A model generated the notes under the pieces. It was not told the origin of the DNA. It did no database searches and was given only the letters and a program-made list of their open reading frames with translations. The position numbers were made by a program, and so were the translations under genes. Positions 33,105 to 43,872 of a DNA stretch of 64,000 bases are shown here, in pieces. Every line of letters begins with the position of its first letter. The first letter of the stretch is position 1. This DNA is from Narthecium ossifragum (taxonomy: Eukaryota > Streptophyta > Magnoliopsida > Dioscoreales > Nartheciaceae): the NCBI GenBank assembly GCA_963920575.1, contig OY986965.1, positions 29,754,007 through 29,818,006 of the forward strand, in the 5' to 3' direction.

Positions 33105-34038
33105 ATGCCTGTGAGCAGGATCATCATCGGAGAGCCCGGGGAGGCCAGCCGCCCCGATGCGCTCAGAGCTGCTCTGGCTGAGTTCTTCTCAATGGTCATC
33201 TTCGTCTTCGCCGGCGAAGGATCGGGAATGGCTTTCAGTAAGACCCTCATATCTATATACCTCTCAGCCAACCTCTCTCATTCAGTCGAAAGTTACAGAA
33301 AAGGAACTCATCTAGTTTTTTGTTGGCAGGCAAGCTCACAGACGACGGTGCAGCGACACCGTCAGGTCTCATTGCAGCAGCTTTGGCTCATGCATTTGCA
33401 CTGTTCGTTGCGGTGTCGGTGGGAGCCAACATCTCCGGCGGCCATGTGAATCCGGCGGTCACATTCGGCGCCTTCATCGGAGGCAACATATCCCTCCTGC
33501 GGGCGATATCATATTGGATTGCTCAGTTGCTCGGGTCCGTGGTAGCTTGCATCCTTCTCAAGTTCTCCACAGGAGGAATGGTAATGCACATCAGTAAGAA
33601 TTGCATCGATTTTGCAATAGAGATTGCCACTAGAATCTGTTCATAGTTTGAATGTCTCTGCAGAGAACAGCTGCCTTCTCTCTGTCAGCGGATGTAAGTG
33701 CTTGGCATGCTGTGGTTTTCGAAATCGTGATGACCTTCGGGCTGGTGTACACGGTCTACGCCACGGCCGTCGATCCGAAGAGGGGGAACCTTGGTGTCAT
33801 TGCGCCGCTTGCTATTGGCTTCATTGTTGGCGCCAACATCTTGGCCGGAGGGGCGTTTGACGGTGCTTCCATGAACCCAGCTGTATCCTTCGGCCCGGCG
33901 GTCGTAAGCTGGACTTGGGACCACCACTGGGTGTACTGGTTCGGACCGATGACTGGTGCCGCACTTGCTGCTCTCGTCTATGATGTGATATTCATTGGCC
34001 AGTGTCCCCATGAGCAGCTCCCTATCACAGATCACTAG
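33105..34038 (+). CDS. Tonoplast intrinsic protein, TIP1 type (aquaporin)
   Basis: Vacuolar-membrane water channel, 252 residues, three exons: 33105-33237, 33330-33580 and 33664-34038; phases 1 and 0 close exactly. It starts [20 protein letters not shown], the TIP1 N-terminus, and has both NPA boxes ([11 protein letters not shown] in exon 2 and [11 protein letters not shown] in exon 3), [20 protein letters not shown] and the [20 protein letters not shown] helix. The His in AHAF and the Ile-Val-rich fifth helix fit the TIP1 selectivity filter, associated with water, urea and peroxide transport. Length and exon pattern are those of the family. A 61-codon minus ORF overlapping exon 1 is a shadow. 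Confidence 0.95.
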
Positions 34039-35008
34039 GAGAGAGGATTTTTTTTCCAAGGCATGATTTTGTTGCTGTATTAAGGAGTTCAAATGTAGGG
34101 AAGAATAAGCCAAGTTTTTCCTCTGTTCCTGTTAGAGTATTCCGTTTCTTTAGTGTGCCATTTACTGTTCTTTCTTGGAGAATTTGAAGGAATTTAAATG
34201 CTTTTGGCCTAAGCTTCATATCTTCTTGAACTAAATCTAGAGTGCTTCTAACGCCAATGTCCTACAATAGTAAATGAGCTTAGGTCCAATTAAAACCCGG
34301 TCTGGAAAGAAATTCTGCTCATTGAGGTCCATAAGTGCGAATATAATATCGGATAACTTAGAACTGTTGATAGAATATAATTAAAGCCGAAGAAGAAAGC
34401 CTCTAAGTGCCACGAAGCCATGAGATCACTGCACTAATAATCTGATAATACCTATATGTTCATAAGGGCCTGAGTAGCAGAAGATCAATCAGCAGCTAAA
34501 TGATCAGTTTTGTCAGGGGTGTATGGGAAAATCAACAGGAGCCCAAAGCACAAAGGATTTTGATCTAGATTAAAAAACACCAAACCGAGAGGGAGAAGAT
34601 AGTTGCAGTCTTGTACTTATGAAGTGCCTCCAGTCATCAGCACAGGCAGACAAAGTCAAATCTTGTACTTATGATGTCAAGCTGACCAAAACCCAAAGCA
34701 ACTGCAGAAACCAATCTTGATATGTAAAAATTGATGCACCGCATTTCTCGTGAGCAACAGTTATAGCCAATGACATCTGATGCACAAAAGAAAGAAATGC
34801 AGTAAAACTAGTTACTTCAAAGGAATCAAAGGCTAGCAAATTGTCATCATTAAAAAATTTTGTGGGCCGGTTTTCCACTTACAAGTACCAAGATATATGG
34901 CCACTCATTCACTCTATGAACAAACTATTCGAAATAAAAACCTTCTTCAATCTTAGCTTGTTTTTGTCATTAAGTCTGATATTCTTTCTTGCTTTATGCT
35001 TTCCTGCG
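34039..35008. other. Convergent 3' flanks of TIP and the HACD-like gene
   Basis: AT-rich; should contain both 3'-UTRs. No repeat or RNA gene recognised. Confidence 0.4.
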
Positions 35009-37382
35009 TCAGGCATTCTTTTTTGCTTTATGCTTCCCTAGCTTCGATTTTCGCTGCTTAAAGAGATGCAGATATAGCTTCAGCCACAAGACTGGATAAA
35101 TCACCAGCACAGCCTGTCAGGGATTTGCATATTAAGAACCAAAACTCACACAAATATTCAAACAATTAACACAAACTTGCATCACATACCAACACAAAGG
35201 AATGATAGCTGATGAAGAACTTGCCAAAGAAGTCAGAGTAAAGGTTTCGTTCCTTGATAAATGGAAGCGCTTGGAACATGACCCACACTGCATGTAAAAT
35301 AGCGTATCAGAAAGGAGTCTGAATTTGTGATTAAAAGAAGGCAATATCCAAATAACCAATAGTGTGTGCACTATTGTTTCTGGGGCTTACTTTCTCCAGG
35401 ACCTACCCCAATAGGGTACAAGGGAATGAACGCAGTGTACCTGAGAGAATGAAGCACAAATAATATCATCACTGAAGCTAATATGGGTAAGAGATCACAC
35501 TCTTTAACAGTGAAAATCAATTTGGATATACATATCCATGAGTATAATCATACGGTAATTAGGCAAGTAAAGCTTGTATGTTGTCCAACTGATTCAAGGA
35601 CACACATTGTGTAGGCACTAGTGCACATTGTTTTCGAATGGTATTAAAAAGAGCTTCCAGAATATGGTAGTTCATTTTTCTCACTAGCCCTATAAAACCT
35701 TGAAATGACAGTAAATGAATACCATAGTGTTCTGCTGCATAAATTCCGTTCCTGAGTACCTCTCTTCAGTAATTTGTTTAGCAGTCAGTCAAACGAGAAG
35801 CAATTTTTCACATGATTTTTGTATCTATGCAGCCTGTGAGTCAGCACTACTGAGTAAAGGCAGCAGATATCTTGAGCAGACAAAGTGGTTATCCAAAGTG
35901 AAGCTAAAAATGAATATATATAACTGCAGTAATATTCTGACCATACCTGAAATAGGTGAGCCATGAAGGACATTGTCCCATGGAACTCAAAGCATAATGG
36001 GAGTATCTTATAACCTGTATCAAGACACAAGTAGTCGAAACATCAATTATTCTAGACAAATAATATCGTGTCAGGCATGTGTAAAATGGGAAAGAGGGAA
36101 GATAAGAACCACTGTCCAATCAACTGCATGATTCAATAAGCCAGAATATGGGTGAAGATTCTAGTAGGATCTGTTTGCAGAACAGTGCATTCTGACTTAT
36201 TTCAGATACACTTCAAATTTCATTGTCATCCACATTTTTTTATTTATTATGTCTCAATTAACAGATCGAGAACAATATTCTCATGTCTGATCTATGAAGG
36301 ATAACCATATTTAGTAACTTGACAAAATACACACTTCAAAAGGTGAAACATTTAATAGATAATATCATGATTAGAGAGATAATTGCAAGCATAAAATACC
36401 TCAGATATGCTCCACGCTAAAAAGGTTATCAAAATTGATAGGAGGTCCTGAACCTGCAGACGAACTCATGGTTAAGACTAGAGGTATTTCAATGGTCAAT
36501 TGCAAGTTGAATTCAGAATGAAGGACTCCGTAGTATTAAACCATTATCTACATTGTGATTCTTGATAGATTTAAGCAGCACTATAAGACTCATTTGCCTT
36601 GCACTAGCATGCATAGTTGCCATAGTAGCAATCATATTCAAGAAAGTAAAAGCATCAACTTGGATAAGTTGGACTGCCATTTCACTTTGAAAGCAAAGGC
36701 ATACATGACTAATGAAACTAGCCCTTTCTCTCCTCTCCCGAGGACAATGCTACAAGTGAGAAAAGAACGACTTTCCTAAAGTTCAGGTAAGTAATTGCCC
36801 AAAAAGCAGTATCCAGCCGTGACGTTGGCGACTTATAGCACTAATTCTCTGTTTTCTTGGAGATTATACCTCGGTAATCTGGCGAACAATGGCCAGCAGG
36901 AAGTGAGTCCGCCCTCCCCATTGAAGCAAAGCAAGCGTCACCGAGCTAGGAACCAAACCTATCATCGACCACAGATTTAATCAACCCATCAAGTTTCAAA
37001 AACTACAAACGAAACAAAAGGATAAGCACTTACCAAGAGCAGCATGAATGACTTCCAAAAAGGCCGCAGTTTGCAGCACACCTTCAAGATTAAGCAAGAA
37101 ATGGTTGGAAAACAAGAACCGAAATTTGGATTCGATATAAAAACGACTCGAAAGGGCTTACATATTAGATCTCCAGCTGAGGCATATGCTCCATGGAGAG
37201 ACTTGGTAGCGAGGAGGGAGCCGAGAATCCGATAGAGAGCAAGACCCCTGGAGAGCGAAATAAATTTAGCCCGCAATCTAAAGAAGGGGAAAAAATAGGG
37301 ATTCGAGAGAGAGAGAGAGAGACCAGCCGACGAATTGGAGGGAGTTATAAGATACGAGATAGAGCTTAGACGGGCGAGGCAT
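35009..37382 (-). CDS. PTPLA/HACD-type very-long-chain 3-hydroxyacyl-CoA dehydratase-like protein
   Basis: ER multi-pass enzyme of the PHS1/PTPLA family, which removes water in the third step of very-long-chain fatty-acid elongation. Nine exons: 37382-37324, 37247-37162, 37081-37034, 36958-36870, 36454-36400, 36014-35947, 35440-35391, 35287-35190, 35113-35009. The product begins MPRPSKLYLVSYNSLQFVGW and continues through LYRILGSLLATKSLHGAYAS, CVLQTAAFLEVIHAALGLVP, VIRYSHYALSSMGQCPSWLT, LYPIGVGPGEMW and HLFKQRKSKLG, about 218 residues. It matches my memory of Arabidopsis At5g59770, the PTPLA branch distinct from PASTICCINO2. The Tyr-Pro-Ile-Gly plus Glu catalytic neighbourhood is present. Exon 5 is 55 nt; 54 is needed to keep frame, because a T-run has six Ts where five give ITFLAWSISE. 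Either a homopolymer error or a real frameshift. The start ATG was picked by exon phase; an ATG upstream lies in the wrong frame. Confidence 0.85.
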
Positions 37383-37659
37383 GCTCGCTGTGCCGCCGAT
37401 GGTGGAGAATCCACGCAGGGAGGAGCCTTCCTTTGATCTCTTTATGTGATAATCACGTTACGTGGCGCCTCTCTAGTGGTTAGTTTTAGCATTTGCTGTT
37501 TTGTTTGGACACGTGCAAATCACGTGCTCGTTTAATGGCTCACACGCTAATTATGCGTTTAATGAACACAGATTGGTTCTTCAGACTTTGAAATCTCCGC
37601 ATCTATATAAATAAGCCAAGGGGGTCGAGAGTACAACTCAAGTGCTTTAGTTCTTCGCG
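37383..37659. promoter_or_regulatory. Shared divergent promoter of HACD-like gene and DAPF
   Basis: Only 277 bp separates the two start codons. It contains TACGTGGC at 37459-37466 and two CACGTG G-boxes at 37510-37515 and 37521-37526. TATATAAA at 37604-37611, about 50 bp before the DAPF ATG, is the likely TATA box for that side; none was seen on the other side. G-boxes bind bZIP/bHLH factors, so light or stress control is possible. Confidence 0.65.
37604..37611 (+). promoter_or_regulatory. TATA box of DAPF
   Basis: TATATAAA, about 49 bp before the DAPF start codon; implies a leader of roughly 20 nt or a slightly downstream start site. Confidence 0.6.
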
Positions 37660-40600
37660 ATGGCCGCCTCCATCTCTCTCACTCTCTCGAATCCTTCTGG
37701 CCGCTCTCTCGCCTCCATCTCTCCTCCACGCTCCTTTACCGGCCTCCGTCCTCTCAAATCCGTTAGGTTTCTTCGAAGCCCTAGATCTCGATCTCCGTTG
37801 GTGGCAATGAGCGTATCGGCTCCGGAGAAGGTTTCAAAAACCTCGTTCTTGGATCGCAAGGAGTCCGGGTTCCTCCATTTCGTCAAATATCACGGCCTCG
37901 GAAATGATTTTATCTTGGTAACTTGGCCTCTCATCTTTTTTTTGGATTTGGCTTCTTTCTTCGTCAAGTCTTTTGGGAAGTAATCTTGGTGGTATAGGTG
38001 GACAATAGGGATTCTTTGGAGCCTAGGGTGACGCCTGAGCAAGCAGTGAAGCTTTGCGACCGTAATTTTGGTATCGGTGCTGATGGGGTGATCTTTGCGA
38101 TGCCAGGGATTGATGGGACGGATTACTCCATGAGGATCTTCAACTCCGATGGTAGCGAGCCCGAGGTAATTAAACATATTGCTGAGTCTTGTGGCCTCGA
38201 CTGTGCTGTCAAGATAAAGTATCAAAGATTTTACGAACGTTTTCTTGAATTTCTTTGATTTAAAACACGAAAGAAATATTGATAATGATCATCCGTATAT
38301 CCGAAAAGGAGAAAACAAGAAAAAAAGCAGGACATGGTTAGTGGTCTTTTATATTGATGTATGAATAGAGTTGGAGGCAAAATTCTTTCTTCAGATGCAA
38401 GTGGGCAAAGCTGGATAAAAAACCACCATGGTTGCCATAATGTTATGTGGTTCTAAGAAACTTTGTCTGAATGATGATCATCCTTATTTTCAAGAAGGAG
38501 AAAACAAGAAATAAAGCAGGACATGTATAGCGGTTGTCAATAAAGCAGGACATGTATAGTGGTTGTCTTTATCTTGATACATGAATTGAATTGGAGATAT
38601 AATCTCTCTTCCGATGCATTTGTGCATTTTATAGTTGCCAAAGCTGGATCTGTATCCAACTCAGTTGTGAGGTCTGTTAACTTAAATTAATATACCTATT
38701 GAGGGATGATTTGTGTGTGGACTATGCTTTGTCTGTAGTTCAACACTGTGTTATTGCTTATACTACCTCATCTTTAGTATGCTATGGTAGTTCATAAGTA
38801 TGCATTGTGGTATCTGTGTTGCGCTAATGTGCCTTTATTTTGACTAACCATCTTGCTGATGCATGTGATTTATTTCGGTCCTTCGTATGGATCCAGATGT
38901 GTGGTAATGGAGTGCGTTGTTTTGCACGATTCATTGCTCAACTTGAAAGTTTTCATGGGTCACGAAGGTGAATAACTGGCTGCTGTTAGTGTTTTTCATC
39001 TTATGTTTCCTCTCTAATGTGTATAATTATTGTTAAGAATTTGTGTCATGTACATATATGTCTCACATAAGTTTTAATGTGCTATGGTCTGGTTCTTGTG
39101 CCGCCTGTTTCTACAGTTAGAAAGCCGATTGACATTACATTTTTTTTTCTAAGGGCTGCTCTACATGTTTTACAGTTTTACTATTCACACTGTTGCTGGT
39201 CTGATTGTGCCTGAAATTCAGAATGATGGGAAGGTATGCTCAACTGTAACCGATTTCATTTTTTTTTTATTTTTTTAGTGAGTTACTGTAGTCTATTCAT
39301 AGTGGTCTGTCATTGTTCTCTTGGTTTGGTTTAATATGATATCTGACAGGGTGTGACCAATATAATTATAGCTCATAAGGCTCGCGTTTATAACTTAGAG
39401 CAGACTAAGACATGCCGTTTATCACACATATTGAAATCTAGTGAAATTGATTTGTAACTTTGTGGAAAGTCATAAAGAAATAGGTACAAGAGTAATCTTG
39501 GATACAAAGATCGTAGCTAATTATCATAATAAAATACAAGGAATCATTCTTGTGCTCAAGAAAAAGATCTTTCATTGTATCCTGAGTCACCTACAAGTTC
39601 GGGTCAAAGTTCAACTGCATGGAGATTGTACCAGATATTCCTATTTTATGCTAGAACTAGACTCAAATCATTTCTTCTGTGGTAAGTGTTTTTGCAGGTA
39701 AGAGTAGATATGGGTGAGCCAGTGCTTACAGCGTTAGATATTCCTACCAGACTTTCGACAAGCAAGAATGGTGCAGTCATCCAAGCTGAACTGGTGGTCG
39801 ATGGCATGGTGTGGAATGTGACATGCGTTAGCATGGGAAATCCTCATTGTGTTACTTTTGGTTCAAAGCAGTGTGAGGTAATGTTTTTCAAAATGCATAT
39901 TGTGTCCATATTTCAAGATCACTTAATAGCTTATGTAGATGCTTTCTTAGTCCAGTGCCTATATCAACTGTATTGACTGTTGTGGATCAGCACCATATCT
40001 TGATGGCAGTCTTCCAGAAGGCTTTAGCAAGTCTTTGAATTTTTTTGCCCTCTGTTTTCTGGCTAGTGAGATGGAGAACAAATTGATGTTTTGCATTATT
40101 AATAGAGAGAGTAGAATTTTCATGTTGCTCAATAGTAGCACATACATATCAGATAGAAAGCATCAGCAAAAAATCAGATTAATGAGTGAAATTTCTTATG
40201 TCCTAAACTTTTTACATTTTACATTTTGTAATTTTTGTTTCTTTGTCGAAAGGGAACAAAAAAATGAAGCTTTTTGGCTGAGTGATCGTGCCTGAAAGAT
40301 AATTGTAGTTCCCTAAATTATTGCTTGCCTTCTTCTTCTTTGCATAGACAGTTTCATTGTCTAGGCAAATCAAAGGAAGGACGCAGGCTATAGAGAAAAG
40401 CTGGTTGATGCTGTTTGTAAGTTGAAGCTGAGAGGAAACTGGATGTAGCCTTTTACTCATCTATACAAATTCATTGCTCGAACAAATCAGCTGGGTATGC
40501 GGGTAGGCTTCTTCCCTTGTTGCCTAGACTTTTCCTACTCTAGATAATCAAAAGGAAGCATAGAAGTCAAAGGCAAAACCTGGTAACTAAAGCTAAGGAA

Positions 40601-43600
40601 GAACTAGGTCTAGCCTATCCCTTGGTCACTTTTCCGGCTTTAAGAAATGGACTGGATATATGCCGCATAAGTTTTCAAAGATATAAATTTATAACGTGTC
40701 TGTCTTTAATGTCCATGTTTTAGCACTCTCTGCAATTTCTGTCTTTGTTTTAAGTTTTTCTCAATAACATTTTTCATAACGTAAATGTTCCTTATAGATT
40801 GATTTTAAATCCTCCTAAAATTTATGAAACAAAGTTAAAAATCTTTGATCATGTTATCAACTTCATGATATTTTTGGCCATTAGTGATTTGCTTATTCAA
40901 ATTATGTTGCTATTGTTGCTTATTGTGTTCACCGTTCTCCAATTTCCCAAATGTAATTATTCCTAATTTGAGGCTGTTTTTGTTCCTAACTGAGATCAGT
41001 GTTTTTCCTATTTAGGATCTACTGTAGTCATGGAATATTTAAAATCTACGTATACATTCCGTTGAATTCAGGTTTGATATCTTGTTTCTTCAAGTCCTTG
41101 TAATAATTGCAATTTTTGGTTTTATTTGTGTAACTTCATCCTTATACGGTTCAATATTTAACGATGCAACTACTTTTATATTATTGAAAAGGGTTTTGTG
41201 ACACACAGGCTTTTGATTTTTCTTTTTTTTTTGTCTTGTTTTGGTATGTCTAATTACACTATTATTTTTGTTTCAGTGCTGCAGTTGGGAGCTGTAATTT
41301 CAAAAATCTTTGGAGAATTTTTTATTTTGTTTTTTCTTGTTTTTGGATCTTATTTTTGTATGTCTAATTACACTATCATATTGTTTCGGTGCTGCAGTTG
41401 AGAAATTGAGTTTCAAAACTTTTTTTAGAACTTTTGATTCCATCTTTGCACAGTCAATTTTTGAGATTCTTCTGTTTAATAGTATATTTAGGTTTCAAAG
41501 GATCTTTCATTGGCCTTCAGTTGTATACTAATTGTTGTCGCTAAAGTTTGTCTGTAGAGCTTTTTTTTCTTGTTTTTGGATCTTGCTTTCGTATGTCTAA
41601 TTACACTATCATATTGTTTCTGTGGTGCAGTTGAGAAATTGAATTTCAAAACTTTTTCTAAAACTTTTGATTCCATCTTTGCACAGTCAATTTTTGAGAT
41701 TCTTCTGTTTAATAGTACATTTAGGTTTCAAAGGATCTTTCATTGGTCTCCAGTTGTATACTAATTGTTGTTGCTAAAGTTTGTCTGTAGAGCTTTTTTT
41801 TCTTGTTTTTGGATCTTCTTTTCGTATGTCTAATTACACTATCATATTGTTTCGGTGCTGCAGTTGAGAAATTGAATCTGAAAACTTTTTTTTTAGAACC
41901 TTTGATTCCATCTTTGCAGAGTCAATTTTTGAGATTCTTCTGTTTAATAGTACATTTAGGTTTCAAAGGATCTTTCATTGGCCTTCAGTTGTATTCTAAT
42001 TGTTGTTGCTAAAGTTTGTCTGTAGAGCTTTTGCTGTGTCATATTCTGAATCTGTGATCCAAATATCTGCACCACTCATTCTTCCAACTCTAAGTTGCTG
42101 TGTTTGCATTTGTTTTAATATTAAATTAGGTTTAAATTTGTTCAGAGCTACCTTTTCTTTTATGTAATTTGTATGTTTGAAAGCTTTTGGTAATTGGGAT
42201 TTTTTAAGACATCTGATTATCTACTATTTCTTGCTAAACACCATTATGCAGTCTTGGTTAAAGGGTACAGACTGTAGAAATAGATTCAAGTAGACAGCAT
42301 TACGTCACGTATGTATTGAGTAGCATCTATGGGCTACAGTGAAATAAAGCTGCTATAGATCATAGAATCCGAGGGATTTTTCGCCGATAAACACCTTTGC
42401 CAACTAGTCCTCTTGGTTTGTTTTCTTGAGTTGTGTGACTGACTGATAACAATGTTAGCGCTGTCCTTCGGCTTGGGCAAGGAAGGAACAGCATGGAAAT
42501 CAAATATAGGCTTGTCTCCATCTCTTTTGGATAATAAAGATTGTGGCTGTTTCGAACTGCCTTTCTTTCTTAGGTCAGTTAGAAGTATCTGACCTTCTCG
42601 CTTCTCGAGCTCGATCACTGGCAGAGACTCGAAAGACTCGCAGAAGTGTTCACCGAGTGCGATAGTTTTCAAAAGCATTCTTTTGTTTGAGCTAGTCTTG
42701 GTGACAAACCAATTTTCACGCCGCTCATGGTTTCATGTAGTTCTAGCTAAAAAAAAGAGAATCAAAGCCTACCCTGTACTTGATTTGATTCAGTGGACAC
42801 ATCTTAAATCTAGATGCTCGCTGATAGAAGACGATGAATACATCTATACCATCTTTTGCCTATCATCAAGCACAAACAAAAATAATTATTTGATCCCACA
42901 AGTCATGCCTACCCATTAGGGGCTATACTAGCTCTTAGCTGCTTTGTGTATTGTGCCTTATGCCATTTTGATCCACTAATGTTCATTATTTCATTCTTGA
43001 GTTGAACAGGCTCTGCAGGTTGATGACTTGAAGCTTGGAGACATTGGTCCAAAATTTGAGCATCATGTGATGTTCCCTGCTCGAACTAATACAGGTATCG
43101 GAGTTGTATTTTTTGCTATTAGAAGTTAATTTTCTACTTTGAATACGTGGAACATTGTTTTTATTCCGGCTTTAACTGTATCCTCATATGCTATGCAGAA
43201 TTTGTGCAAATCTTGTCACCTTCCCACTTAAAGATGCGTGTTTGGGAGCGTGGTGCAGGTATGACTTGGAGAAATGCTCATGAGTTGGATGTTCATTTAC
43301 TGCTATGACTTGTGCTTGTCCTAGTTCAGCATCTACTCTTTCAAAGTTATTTTGCTTTTTCAAAGAGCGTATATTTCCTTTTCTTCCTTTTTTGCGTCAA
43401 TGGCAATTGTGAAACATTTTGGTCTAAACGTGCAATATTCACCTGATTCTTCCCAATCTCTGGTCTTGTAAGTGAGTTTGTTGAAGTATAGTCTAGTAGC
43501 AAAACAAAGATGGCTATGAGCAGAATACTTGGTTGAATTGCATTGTGAAAAAGGTCTTCTAACTGCAGGAGCAACTCTAGCCTGCGGAACTGGAGCTTGT

Positions 43601-43872
43601 GCTGTTGTTGTTGCAGGAGTTCTTGAAGGTCGTTCTGAAAGGGTGAGTTTGCTAAACCGAATCTGTTGGGTATTTATTTGATCTTGTTCCATCAAGCATA
43701 TTTCTGCTCCAATCTCAGAACGTTTGTATTCTTGCCTAATGATGTTGCACAACAGATATGTGTTGTTGATTTGCCTGGAGGACCTTTGGAAATCGAGTGG
43801 AGGGAGGAGAACAACCATGTTTACATGACTGGTCCTGCAGAGGTAGTATTTTATGGATCTGTTGTGCTCTAA
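37660..43872 (+). CDS. DAPF: Diaminopimelate epimerase, plastid (DAPF)
   Basis: Converts LL- to meso-diaminopimelate, the last step before lysine in the plastid pathway. 356 residues in nine exons: 37660-37917, 37998-38165, 38897-38967, 39176-39233, 39698-39877, 43010-43094, 43199-43258, 43569-43642, 43756-43872; total 1071 nt with all phases closing. The first ~50 residues are Ser/Arg/Pro-rich and lack acids, a transit peptide. Then [30 protein letters not shown] and [20 protein letters not shown] with the first catalytic Cys at 144, [23 protein letters not shown], and [14 protein letters not shown] with the second catalytic Cys at 299. The 155-residue spacing between the cysteines is as recalled for the Arabidopsis enzyme. 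Intron 5 is about 3.1 kb and contains a 233-bp tandem repeat. It shares a short promoter with the HACD-like gene. Confidence 0.96.
41215..42030 (+). repeat. 233-bp tandem repeat inside DAPF intron 5
   Basis: Three near-complete copies, with TTCTTGTTTTTGGATCTT at about 41334, 41567 and 41800, preceded by a ~100-bp partial copy from about 41215. Each copy contains GTGCTGCAGTTGAGAAATTG or a close variant (CAG after a T-rich tract, so acceptor-like), and short ORFs of 62-73 codons recur in step with it. The copies differ by few substitutions. Confidence 0.85.

Noticed and set aside
37324..37414. Upstream ATG at 37414 as start of the HACD-like gene (MDSPPSAAQRA...)
   Set aside because: Its frame gives an early stop after splicing to exon 2; only the ATG at 37382 keeps LQFVGW-GLALYRILG continuous.
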